A DNA stretch of 64,000 nt from Aquarana catesbeiana (taxonomy: Eukaryota > Chordata > Amphibia > Anura > Ranidae). Position numbers and translations under genes: made by a program. Shown here one piece after another: positions 13,130-23,384 of this stretch. The notes beneath the pieces are model-generated. The model searched no databases. It was given only the letters and a program-made list of their open reading frames with translations, and was not told the DNA's origin. Location of the stretch: NCBI RefSeq assembly GCF_042186555.1, contig NC_133326.1, positions 95,540,288 to 95,604,287 on the forward strand, in the 5' to 3' direction. The number at the start of each line of letters is the position of its first letter. Positions within the stretch are counted from its first letter, which is position 1.

Positions 13130-13505
13130 TTTTCTTTCTATTCTTGATGTGAATGAGCTCATTTAGCAAGTAATCCGACCATCCCAACAGCAGCTGTCCT
13201 AGTGTGTTGTATCCCGTGGCGAGACCTGGAGTCACAGACGATCCGTCGGTATATGCTTATGTTCCAGCTTGGTCTGGTAAGAATCCATTTTATAGGGGGA
13301 TTTTTTCTCCGTTATCCAGGATCGTATATTGGAGGAAGGAAATCTTTTTATGTGACTGCTCTCACGTCCGGGATTAATAATACTATGTTTATTTTTTTTA
13401 TTTTGGACACATACACATTTTTCTGCATACAAATAGACTATTTTTTGAATAATTCTTTGATGACTTATAGCTTATTATTTGCAGTGGATTACGGTATATT
13501 TAATA
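13130..13505. repeat. Penelope-type terminal repeat, right inverted arm
   Basis: Inverted partner of 12405-12800. The open frame at 13202-13762 runs through this arm and its flank; it is low-complexity and hydrophobic with no conserved motif, so I do not call it a gene. Confidence 0.6.
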
Positions 13506-13709
13506 TTCTGATTCCCAACTACGGATTTTGTCTTTGCTGTTTACAGACTGGTGCACCTGTATCACCACAAAAATGCGAGTACTTTTGTCATCATTTTTAT
13601 GCAAATAAATGTTTTTTAAAACGATATAAGCACTATCAGTCTTTTTCTCTACTATTCATCATTGGCCATCACTGGCTACCTGGGAGCAAGGAGTGGAGAG
13701 TAGCTAGGG

Positions 13710-13845
13710 CAGTGATGGTGAACCTTGGCACCCGAGATGTTTTGAAACTACATTTCCCATGATGCTCAACTACACTGCAGAGTGCATGAGCATCATGGGA
13801 AATGTAGTTCCAAAACATCTGGGGTGCCAAGGTTCGCCATCACTG
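13710..13845. mobile_element. 136-bp palindromic hAT MITE, copy 1
   Basis: Starts CAGTGATGG and ends CCATCACTG. The two halves are near-perfect reverse complements apart from a central segment of about 14 bp. It is flanked by a perfect 8-bp target-site duplication AGCTAGGG (13702-13709 and 13846-13853). The 8-bp duplication and CAGTG ends identify the hAT superfamily. A second copy of the same length lies at 58568-58703 with its centre in the opposite orientation. No coding capacity; it depends on a transposase supplied elsewhere. Confidence 0.9.
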
Positions 13846-13853
13846 AGCTAGGG

Positions 13854-14217
13854 AGTTGCCTCGTTACCCTTGGTTGAGGCTAGAAAGCTGTTTCTGACCC
13901 TATTAAGTTGAGATCCAGGTGAGAATACTCCTGGGGGGGGGGGGCACCTGTGGTGATACACATCCTGGATCTTTTTTGAGCACAGAGGAATGGATTCATT
14001 TTGAGCACCTATTGCAGTGTTATTGTGGGGACTTTATGGACTAATTTCTTTTTATATCTAATTTATTTTTTATTTAATTGTATTACTCTATATGAACACT
14101 GTTTTCTCAATCATTGAATACATTTTTAAGTGTTTACGCACTACATGTTGTTTTTGGTTTTACTTATGGAGTGATATCTGTGGTATCATCAGAATACCCA
14201 TACATTGTCACCATATA
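13854..14217. other. Short gap without recognisable feature
   Basis: Contains a G-run at about 13935-13946 and AT-rich sequence; nothing else recognised. Confidence 0.4.
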
Positions 14218-14219
14218 TA

Positions 14220-14880
14220 CCTGTATTTATCGGCATACAACACGCACACAGGCATATAACACGCACATTCATTTTAAGAGGGAAGTTTCAGGAAAAAAAA
14301 CTTAAATTTGAAATAAGGAAGCAAAATAAGGGTCAGTGCCCATCTGCAGCCTCACCATTGCCATCAATGCAGCCTCATCAGTCAACATCAATGCAGCCTC
14401 ACCATTGCCATCAATGCAACAGCCTCGCCATTGCCATCAATGCAGCAGCCTCACCATTGTCATCAATGCAACAGCCTCGCCATTGCCATCAATGCGGCAG
14501 CCTCATCATTGCCATCAATGCAGCAGCCTCACCATTGCCTTCAACGCAGCAGCATCACCATTGCCTTCAACGCAGCAGCATCACCATTGCCATCAGTGCA
14601 GCCTGATCGATACCCATCTGCAGCCTAGAGGGATGAGGGGGGCGGGATGAGCGCGGACAGATCACATCCAATGGTGGCCCAGGAGATGGGACTTCCTATT
14701 ACAGAGGCCGCCAAGTAAACAGGAGATTCTCACTGTATGTAAACTGACGGCGCTTGTCCCACCCCCCTCCCTGTCCCCTCCGAGGCAGCTAAAATTGAAG
14801 TATTGGCGTATAACACGCACACGCTATTTTCACCCGATTTTCATGGTGAAAAAGTGAGTGTTATACGCCAATAAATACAG
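14220..14880. mobile_element. Non-autonomous DNA transposon with internal minisatellite
   Basis: Ends are CCTGTATTTATCGGCAT at the left and the complement of CTGTATTTATTGGCGTAT at the right, flanked by TA on both sides (14218-14219, 14881-14882). The terminal inverted repeat continues for about 28 bp (ATAACAC(G/T)CAC). A TA duplication suggests the Tc1/mariner/pogo group, but I cannot fix the superfamily. A related copy lies in reverse orientation at 35388-36193. The middle holds a 26-bp minisatellite, annotated separately. Confidence 0.65.
14341..14605 (+). repeat. 26-bp minisatellite, about 10 copies
   Basis: The unit is approximately CAGCCTCACCATTGCCATCA plus ATGCAG, with copies differing at a few positions. 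Open frames in all three forward phases across it (such as 14205-14606) come from a stop-poor repeat whose period is not a multiple of three. Not a protein gene. Confidence 0.85.
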
Positions 14881-15120
14881 TATGCACTTTAGTGTGTTTT
14901 AGCTCTGCACAGTTTAATGCAGCAATTTAGAGATTGAATGAAAGGTTTAGCATGGAAAACCCTTTTTGAGAGATAAAAAGTGCATTTTATATACAACTAT
15001 ATAGATCAGACCAAAATGAGGGACACATGAAGAGGCGAGAGGGACGGGGGGACTTTGTTCCAAATCAGGGACAGTCGCTCAAAATCAGGGACAGTTGGGA
15101 GCTATGCATATGTGCAGTAA

Positions 15121-15551
15121 GGGCCCATGCACACCAGAACGCTATGTGGGAAATCTGCGCTCCGTGCACATTTCCTCCACCACATTTAAAATTCACTGGG
15201 TGTGTGATCTGCTGCTAGTGCCATGTATTCCGAACGACATCCCAGATGCAGATCGCAAACACAGTGCATATTACTGCAGTACTGTGTAATCCGGTTGCAG
15301 TTTATTTTTACAGGGAGTGCCCATTCATTGCAAATGCAGATCGCAAATCTAGTGTGTTTGCCTGCACTGGATCGCATGGTACCACAGTACCATACAGTCC
15401 GATTGCAGTGCGTTTTAAAAGTATGCGCTACTTTTGGTGTGATCCAGTGCAATTGCTGCTCATTCAAATTAATGAGCTGAAAATCGCAACCAAACTGAAT
15501 CACACAGGAATGCAGACTGCATTGCTGTGCGATTCAGGTGTGAACTGGCCC
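15121..15551. mobile_element. MITE with GGGCCC ends
   Basis: Starts GGGCCCATGCACACC and ends GGTGTGAACTGGCCC. It is flanked by TAA and TTA, compatible with TWA duplications of the PIF/Harbinger group although not identical. The interior has several copies of GCAGATCGCAAA-like sequence. No coding capacity; the open frames on both strands are incidental. Confidence 0.55.
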
Positions 15552-15896
15552 TTATCCAGCATGAAGCTTTGACCAATCACTGCTGCTCTCTCCTTGCGCA
15601 GGTTGATTGGTTGTTTATCTGCCTCCTTGTAGTTTTCTGCAGGCAGAGTGTAGTAGGGGGACTAGCTAGGTCCCTCCCATTCTGTTCTCCACACATGTGC
15701 CACTGTGATGATGTCCCCTTCTACTTTAAAATGGTAATATTTGATTTTGCAAATGCAGTTGGTGCTCACAAAGTGGATGTACATCCTTTGTGGCTATCAA
15801 AGAATATATTTAAATAAAAGATTTCATCCTGGAAGTTCAGCTTCAAAGTTAGGGAGGATGTTAAGTGTTAAAAGCTTACTATAAGGTTGACATTGA

Positions 15897-16405
15897 GGGC
15901 CCATTCACACCATTGTGTTCCGTTCAGGCAGCCCATTCATTAGAAATGCTGCCTAATGCCGTGTACACACGACCGGACTTTTCGGCATCAAAGGTCCGAT
16001 GGAACGAATCTGTAGGACAATTTGATCGTGTGTGGGCTTCATCGGACCTTTTCTGTCTAAAAATCTGACAGACCTTAGAAATAGAACAAGTTTCAAATCT
16101 TTCCGACGGACTCGATTCCTATCGAAAAATCCGTTTGTATGCTAGTCCGACGGACCAAAAACGACGCAAGGGCAGCTATTGGCTACTGGCTATGAACTTC
16201 CTTATTCTAGTCCAGTCGTATGTCATCACGTTCAAAACGATCGGACTTTGGTGTGATCGTGTGTAGGCAAGTCTGTTTCGTTGGAACTCCGTTGAAAAGT
16301 CCTTCGGAGTTCAGTCCGACGAGAAGTCCGCTCGTGTGTATGCGGCATTACCCACCAAATCGCCCCAAAATGTGCATGGTGCATTTGCACCACAACCCAT
16401 ATTAG
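15897..16405. mobile_element. Outer GGGCCC-type repeat interrupted by a MITE
   Basis: The left part starts GGGCCCATTCACACC like the element at 15121. The right part resumes after 16350 with CACCAAATCGCCCC. The two are separated by the insertion at 15954-16350, indicating an older element hit by a younger one. The right boundary is approximate. Confidence 0.4.
15954..16350. mobile_element. Ranid-type MITE (TAATGCCG..ACACACGA)
   Basis: Begins TAATGCCGTGTACACACGAC and ends GTGTGTATGCGGCATTA, giving an inverted repeat of about 30 bp that includes the ACGA(C/G)CGGACTT block. The interior repeats the theme (CGGACTTT, GTCCGACGGA) in both orientations. I associate this family with ranid frog genomes, and it is one reason for the taxonomic guess. 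No coding capacity. Confidence 0.65.
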
Positions 16406-17003
16406 TGTTAAGGTTAGGGTAAAGTGTATACAAAGCCAAACTTTTTTTTTTCTTTAGTTTTGCATACAGCAGGAAATGGCTGCCAGTTTATATGTGTGTT
16501 TTTACTTTTTATATCCCATTTGGAAAATTTATTTTTACTTCCTGTCTCAAGGATACAACAGGAAATAGGAGGCATCTCTGCAAAGTGAGTTCCCTATTAG
16601 ATAGTTATCATCAGTTATCACCAGAACATGTATCCCCATTAGAAGATTTCCTTTCAACTCCTGTTTGGAGACAAATCAAAATAGCACTTTAAAGGAGGCA
16701 GTTTGTTGGAAAGTGCTGCAGGAATTACTTTTACCAGTCAACATGGTGCTGGACACATGACTAAATGCTTCTTGTTTTTATTGTAAGCACCAGGAACAAA
16801 GAAAGAGGAAATTATATCATAACCACTCGAGAGAACAATACATTACATGAGAATTAACATAATACTACCACCCACAGATAGAACTACTAATCACAGTATA
16901 TTATATAAAGTTGGTTGTTGCACCTACTTCTGTACAAACATCATGCTAACACCCCCACCCAACAACTACTGTACATATGAGCCCCAACTTTTTCTGGAGT
17001 TCT
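16406..17003. other. Sequence without recognisable feature
   Basis: AT-rich; no repeat end, exon or RNA gene recognised. Confidence 0.4.
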
Positions 17004-17040
17004 TTAACCACTTGCCAACTGTGATCCTCCAATGCTGTGG

Positions 17041-17238
17041 GCGTTAATACAACTAAAGAGCTGTCACAGGCTCTCATCAATAGAGCTTTACTAGTCCCAC
17101 CACCTCCATTCTTAGATTGTGCTCCATTCATAGAAGCTGTAGTATGGCTTCTATGAATGGTGGAGCTGGGCAAAAAGGGTGGGCATAGTCAGGCTCTCTT
17201 GATGAGAGCCTCTGACAGCCCTTTAGTTATATTAATGC
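17041..17238. repeat. 198-bp palindromic foldback element
   Basis: The outer arms run from TTAATACAACTAAAG inwards and are mirrored by CTTTAGTTATATTAA, with inner arms CCATTCATAGAAGC and complement around 17125-17162. Nearly the whole unit is one imperfect hairpin. It begins about 40 bp after a TTAACCACTTGCC sequence (17004), which resembles the end of the TTAA element at 41568, so it may be the core of a piggyBac-like MITE whose right end I could not find. Confidence 0.7.
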
Positions 17239-17239
17239 A

Positions 17240-18716
17240 CTGGAAGATGGCGAGTTGGGGGGGTGACGGGGCAGGACAGAAGAGAGTTTCTACTAACAGC
17301 AGAGGTATTAACTTCTTAGTGCATATTCTGCTGTAGAAGCATTTTCAGTGTTTGTACTTGCTATTTCTCATTATGTTTATCTATAGGCTTGCCTTTAATG
17401 TCTTCCAGGTTAAGCTCATCATCTGGGTGAGCATCAGGTGCTGTAACATCGCTGGATCAGATCGAGCTCAGGTAAGAAAAAGCTGGAGGGGAGCTGCAGC
17501 ACAGGTGGTTTTTCACCCCAACGCATAGAATGCATTAGGGTGAAAAAACGTAAGGCTTTAGATCCACTTTAACCTGCTAGGCAGTAGGACTAAGGGTACT
17601 TTCACTTTTCCCTTTTTAGTGGCACTTTTTGGCTGCTAGCAGGGTGCTTTTAAACCCCGCTAGTTACCGAAGAAGGGGTTAATAGCACCTGTGTTGCGGC
17701 GCTTCCTAAGTGCTGTCTATTCATTCCAATAGGAGCACTGTGCTGGGCTGGTTAGTCCGGTTGTTTTGCCCAGTACCGGGAGCTGTGATGCACTCTGGGG
17801 GCCCACCCCTTCCCTCTCTCTTTCTGGTGATGTGGGGGTTTTGGCGGGTGTCCCACCACGCATCGACGTCAGGTCTCCAGCGCTGTGCGTTCTGCATCAC
17901 CAAGGGTGCCTTGAGTGCGTCGGCACTGCGATTGAATCTTGGCATCCTACACATGGATGGTTGGCGCCAGCTGGTGAGCGGTGATACACTGCTCAGCTGT
18001 GGGCGCCTCTCCTCCAATTGGTTGCCAGCATGTCATTGGTGGTTACGCCTGGCCAAATTGGGTCTTTAATTTATTTACATGGGAATTCCAGGTACACTTG
18101 TGGCAGTCTTTCCTCTTTTCTTTTTTCTTTTTTCATCATTCATGTTCCTTTTTCTATACATGTGTTATGTTTTTGGTGGTTGGTCTGACTCTATTCACTA
18201 TGTATCTCCTCTATTGGGGTTTACCATATTATCTTTCATCATCCAAAACTATCTCTTATCTTGGTATAGTTCTACCCAGTCTAGTTTTCACCCCTTTTTT
18301 TGGTCACAGCACTATCACACTCCCCCCTATTTATTAGTCACCTCATCCTCTACCCTCATGCATTATTTCACATTATTATTATAATTTGTTATAGATGGGT
18401 ATGTTGACACAATTTATATATGGGGGTTCATGCCCGGGGACTGCTGTTCCTTGGCCTTGCTGCCTACTTCAATTGTTGTGCCTTGGGATTTACCACCTCA
18501 GCTCCCGGGGCTGATGATCTTTCTGGCCGATCTCTGGCTCGCCATGCTTGCACCCAGATTCATAGTTGGTCTGTAAATACGATTGGGTGTTCCTTTATTT
18601 ATTTTTCAATCCCCTGTGTTTCTCCTGCTCTTTAAGACAGACCCATTTTAACAACTTCTACTTCATAGTAATCTCCAACAATATTATTATCTTTATAGAC
18701 TCCTAGTTTACATCTG
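17240..18716. other. Repeat-rich sequence without gene
   Basis: Positions 17690-18080 are GC-richer and open on both strands without known domains. Positions 18080-18400 are a T/C-rich block. Together with the hammerhead-like motif that follows, this may be part of a Penelope-type repeat, but its left boundary is not visible. Confidence 0.35.
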
Positions 18717-18719
18717 CTC

Positions 18720-18750
18720 CTGAAGAGTGGCGATAGCCACAAAACGCGTC
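18720..18750 (+). ncRNA. Hammerhead ribozyme-like motif with strong helix II
   Basis: CTGAAGA (canonical CUGAUGA, one change) is followed by a perfect 5-bp helix II, GTGGC/GCCAC, capped by GATA. Then comes AAAACGCGTC (canonical GAAAC, one change) with the palindromic ACGCGT helix III and the cleavage triplet GTC. The perfect stem combined with one substitution in each conserved core suggests a once-active ribozyme that has decayed. Confidence 0.5.
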
Positions 18751-18950
18751 GAGCTAATAGATGCCCCCCTTGTTCAATTCATCATTTTTACTAATATTAT
18801 ACTTAATACGCTTACTGGAGTGTACCGATTCAATCTATGTTTTATTGTGGAGCCACACAACAATGAGTTTGGTGTTTTTACTAATGTTTACAATATGAAC
18901 TTATATGTTACTATATTATCATGTTACCATATATTCTGTATGAAATAATT

Positions 18951-19289
18951 GTGTGTATTTTACTTCTTTGCTAAGCATGATGCTTTATGTAACTATGTGG
19001 TTCTAATTTACATACTACCCACCAGACACAATTTGTTGTGTTATCTCCCTGGTTGCTTGCTTCATATAAAGTCCCAAACCTTCCCCACATTTTTCAATGT
19101 AATAGGGATGGAGGCAATTGTTCTTCTATGTTTGAGGCCTCATATAAAGTCCCAATCCCCCTTTCCTTTTTATCAGTGTGAAAGTAGCCTATGTGTTTTG
19201 GCTGGTAAGAAAGTGTGCTGTAATTGAAAATAAGCTGTGCATATTTGCATATTAGCACAAGAGCCCACCTAGCTTGCTTTAGTTCAGCT
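18951..19289. other. Sequence without recognisable feature
   Basis: Contains two near copies of CATATAAAGTCCCAA (about 19064 and 19139). No gene recognised. Confidence 0.4.
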
Positions 19290-19740
19290 TTAAAGAGGTT
19301 CAGTCTATGCATTAAAGTAAAAAAAAATTCTGTGCTGCAGCTCCCCCCTGCCCCCCCCTTTTCTTACCTAAGCCAGCGATGTGCATGACAGCAGTGGCTC
19401 CCGCCACTGTGCCTCTCCTCATTGGGCAGCTTGATATCAGTGGGAGCTATTGGCTCTCACTGCTGTCAATCAAATGCTGTGACACGGGAGCAAAGGGAGC
19501 TGAGTCCGGCTGTCTGTGTCAATGGATGCAGCAGCGGGACTCAGGAGTAAGCATGTATGAGTGCCCCCTGTGGAAAGCAGATTTCCATGGGGTTCACCTG
19601 CCGAAGAGGAGGGGCCTGGAGCACCGGCGGGGGAACCCAGACGAGGAAGTAAGTATTGACATGTTTGCACAAAGCAGGTAAGTTTAGACATGTTTGTTAT
19701 TTTAATTTTTAAAAAAACGAAGGTTTTACAAACATTTTAG
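19290..19740. repeat. Probable dispersed frog repeat
   Basis: A CpG- and GC-rich block (19330-19680) bounded by CTTTAAAGAGGTTCAG on the left and by ACGAAGGTTTTACAAACATT on the right, with poly-A/T next to both edges. The plan matches the common 'TTAAAG..TTGTAAAGG' repeats of frogs as I remember them. The open frames inside (19379-19681) have no known domain. Confidence 0.4.
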
Positions 19741-21380
19741 GGAGTAAAAACTTGTGACAAATTAAATTGACTTTTCCAAAACAAACTGCTATTATAAAAT
19801 ACATACAGTACAATAAACTACAATAACAGCTGCCTAGTTCGCCTAGCGGTTGCCCTGGTGACAAGAGGTCTCCGTCATATCAGTAGGACTTTTGCAACTT
19901 TCAACCAGCTTTCCTTAGCAAAACAATTTAACAGATACAGGCAACTGAGTCCTAAAGACTTTAGGACAATTCATGGTGTTGGTAGATTGCATTAAACTGT
20001 TTTGTACAATTCTTCAAAAGTGGGTTGAAACTGTTTAAAAACTACTGTGTGGCCAGGACTGGGCTCAAGTTAGAAAACCTAAGATCTGGGTAATACTTAT
20101 TCATTTATTCATGTATCTAGATATGCAAATCATTTATTTATTTATTTTCTATTGTGAACATCAGTTTTTACAGTTAGAAAACAAAACAGTTGACATTTTT
20201 CAGATCATTTTTGAAAGTGTAACATCACAGCCTCTTGGTATAACTTTGGGTGGTCTTGGCAAAAATCAGATTGACATATGAAGTTTATAACCGCCCGCCT
20301 ACATTTTATCAACCTTGTGAAATAACTGTCTGGCCCTTGCACTGACTTCCATGTTCCATTCTGGATCAAAGAAGAAAACATCGAATGTCATGTTAGTAAA
20401 CAAAGCATAACAGCAATCCAGGTTTTGTAAATGTTTTTTCTATTAAAAAAAAAGTAGATAAAAGCGAACATGGAAATGGAACAAATTGACGCCACCACCT
20501 GTCCTATTTCTTTTCTCAAAATGTGAAATACAGAATCAAACTGGTTACTATAGCAACATATCCTTTTTTTTCTAATTCTTTATTTACGTTTTTAATGTAA
20601 ATATAACACACATAACACAGATAGAAGCAGGATCGTAAAATACATATTAAGAGTATGCAAATAGCAAACGGGTCATCACAACTCAGATACCCAAAGAAGA
20701 TACATCAGATATAAAGGTTACCCCTATATTAGTAACCCCCCCACCTTAGTGTATTCACTCTGCAGAAGGTGGTCTCTAGTTACCAGAGCCCTCCCCCCAT
20801 CAGAGTTCCCCCTTACATCATGATTTGCAGTGTTCCCCTTTACATAAGAGTTCCCTTTCACTGTAAGGGAGGATCCTGTAGACTCTGATGTAAGGGGGAA
20901 CTCTGTGGTGGCTGGGTTATGGTAATCTGACCTTCATGTAAATTGAGATTGGAATTGGCTTTGTCAGTACATTTCAAATTTTTTTTGCCAGTAAAAAATT
21001 GGTGCTGTTTGTAAATGTTGGCATCCTACCAGTAAAATTCACTTCGGGGGGGTTGGCAACACTACTCTCTATATACACCCCCTATAGCTGGTGGTATTCT
21101 GCATTGTTACTGTATTGCTGGGATTTGTAGTTCTCTTTGAGGTTTCTATTTCCACCTCTCCTTAAATACACACATTTTCTGCTAAATCTCAGCATATAAA
21201 TAAGGAAAAATAAAATATTCCAAATTGTGCTACACCAATGGGATATTAGGGTTACTCTCACTCTTTGATTTCTATTTCTACCTCCCTGAACTCCATATCA
21301 GATCCATATCATATCTCATGGTTACCACTCACCTCTCTGTACACCACTCCCAAAGTGATTCTATGTCTTCCATACAAAAT
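19741..21380. other. Sequence without gene; one perfect 20-bp inverted repeat
   Basis: The only clear structure is a perfect 20-bp inverted repeat, CAGAGTTCCCCCTTACATCA at 20801-20820 and its complement at 20886-20905, with a 65-bp loop. Otherwise AT-rich with no exon or transposon protein recognised. Confidence 0.5.
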
Positions 21381-21384
21381 AACT

Positions 21385-21876
21385 GAACGAGAACTTGCAG
21401 AATGTTTGCAAACAAAGTTGATCTGGAGTCATGCAATGTGGACTTGCTGCAGCACAATTACTTGCTATCTGGGATTGTTTCATAGAAATTAATAATTTTT
21501 GTATGATAGATTATTTTATGCAATGACACAGGGTTTATCATTATATATGAATGTGGTATTATAGATTTGCGCTGCTTGCTTCCTTTTTTTGCCAAAAACA
21601 GATACTTGTGGGGCTCTTGCTGTAGACTTGCGGGGCTCTTGCTGTAGACTTGCAGGTCTCTTGCTGTAAACTCACCACTGCAACTTCTCTCTTGCTAGAG
21701 ACTTGCCATGCAAGTTTGCTACAAATTAGAAACGTGTCAACTAGAACTTGTGCTTCAAGTGCTCTGCAAGTGTACAACTTGCCAGGGAAGATGTGCAGCA
21801 AGTTGACAAGACTTACAATTCAATACTGCCACAAATGTGTGACAAGTTATCCTTGCTATCTGGGTTCCCTGGTTGC
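21385..21876. repeat. Dispersed repeat, copy A
   Basis: Shares a long block with 26936-27325, for example GCAAGTGTACAACTTGCCAG, CTTACAATTCAATACTGCCAC and CTTGCTAGAGACTTGCCA. Identity by eye is around 85-90%. CTTGCTATCTGGG-like sequences occur at 21468 and near the right end and are mirrored by CCCAGATAGCATG at the start of copy B, suggesting terminal inverted repeats of a non-autonomous DNA transposon. Copy A also has a short tandem GGGGCTCTTGCTGTAGACTT (about 21608-21660). Confidence 0.6.
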
Positions 21877-22489
21877 CCACTAGATGCCCCCATATGTGGA
21901 GGGTGAGCTGTGACTTTAGGAGTCATTAGGGTTAAGAGGAAGCCCTGTCCTGGTAGAGGGGAACCATGAGAAGTAGGTGAGATATTAAACTTGGGGGAAG
22001 CTATTTGGCTGTAAGTCATTACTGGAATAAGTGGACTCCTGTATTTCCTGCACTTGGACCATCAAGGCTCAGGAAGAAGTTGCAAGGCTTTTACCATGGT
22101 GCTTCTTCCTTAGGGGGGGGAGGCATTTGGTGCAAGAAGACTTTACAGTTTGGGACACTTCACATCCCCCTGTTTGGGGATGCTGGACTCTCTTCTCTAT
22201 TCTCCCTAAACTTTGCCATGAATTGTTAGTAACCTTGAAACTGTGTGCAGTTGCCCCTTGTGGGACACAGATCGGTTTTACACCTTATTAATTTAAATAT
22301 CTATTCAAAAGCATTTTCTGGCTCCTTCCAGAAAGTTTAGGAAGGGTGTGAGAGCATCCTGGGCAGGTCTGGTTAGGCCAGGCTGGGTTGCTCTGTTGGT
22401 CTTCCCTAAGTGACCAGTTATGGGATCCTGAGGGTCTAATGCTCAAGGAAAACAGTGGGCCAAACAAACAATGGGAAGGGCTATCATTT
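21877..22489. other. Sequence without recognisable feature
   Basis: No repeat end, exon or RNA gene recognised. Overlapping open frames around 22005-22291 lack known domains. Confidence 0.4.
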
Positions 22490-22501
22490 TTCAATAGGAA
22501 T

Positions 22502-23384
22502 AAAATACAATACAAGTGTGGGTATGGCGCTGTCCCTATTTAACTAAAAATGATCTGTGATGTCTTTCCTCTATTAGGGTGAAAAAAAACTAATAATAGT
22601 GGTGAAATAAACCAAACGGAGCCACATTTGTGTAGCCCATGCAATCAGTGCAATAAGTGCTAGTAATCAGGTGGGGTGGGGGAGGGGGAAGGGAGTGGAA
22701 AAAGGGGGGGGGGGAGTGGAAGGGGGAAAGGGAATCAGAGGTAGTTTGGATAAACAGCGTTAGATAAACAGCATAATATATAAATCATTCAATAAAAGTG
22801 CGCATGTGCAAAAAAATATCATAAAAATCGTTTCATCACAATGTTCATTTTTTTTAAATCCTTGATGATAGTGTCCTTGATATCATTAGTAAAAGTGCTG
22901 TATATATCTTGGTGCTCTTAATGTGCGAACACTCACCAGCTATCTTCACCCCTACTGGGGTATCAGGCAGCCACAGTCTGTGCCACTGTGCGGCAATTTC
23001 CGGCAATCTCAAGATCATGGTGGCGTTTCACATGAAAAGAGAGGGGATGTCCATAGCATAAAATTGTTTTAAAAGCATTTATTTAAAAGTAGACAGAGCG
23101 GTACTCACAATTTACTAGTGTACAAAATGCAAGAAAGAAGTCTCAGGTTAACCATCAGCAGTCTTGTGTTGTTTTGGGAGACACAGATTAGGCCACGCCC
23201 TACGCGTTTCATCATTGGACATCTACGGGAGCGTGACCTATGCTGTACCTCCCACCCTTAAATAGTGTACGGTCTCAATTCATCACCTGTGTAATTGGCA
23301 TCCATTTTGCCTATGTTTTTGCGGACCGGAGCCCTCTAGCGGCCATTTTGTCTGCGCTTTTGCAGACCGAAGACCGTACATGTA
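22502..23384. repeat. Left inverted arm (pLTR) of the Penelope-like element
   Basis: Matches the reverse complement of about 25048-25847 almost continuously except for 23163-23268, which the other arm lacks. It ends with sequence corresponding to the region just upstream of the endonuclease domain. Confidence 0.85.
23201..23230 (-). ncRNA. Degenerate hammerhead-like motif in the Penelope pLTR
   Basis: On the minus strand TAGATG is followed by a short stem-loop (TC CAAT GA) and then TGAAACGCGTA, retaining GAAA and the palindromic ACGCGT with a GTA cleavage triplet. The first core is poorly conserved. Its location in a bona fide Penelope-like repeat supports reading the similar motifs elsewhere as Penelope-derived. 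Confidence 0.45.

Noticed and set aside
13202..13762. 186-codon open frame as a gene
   Set aside because: It runs across the right Penelope-type arm and into the hAT MITE, is hydrophobic and low-complexity, and has no conserved motif.
14341..14605. Possible CRISPR-like array of regularly spaced repeats
   Set aside because: The units are contiguous imperfect 26-bp tandem copies with no unique spacers, in a vertebrate MITE.
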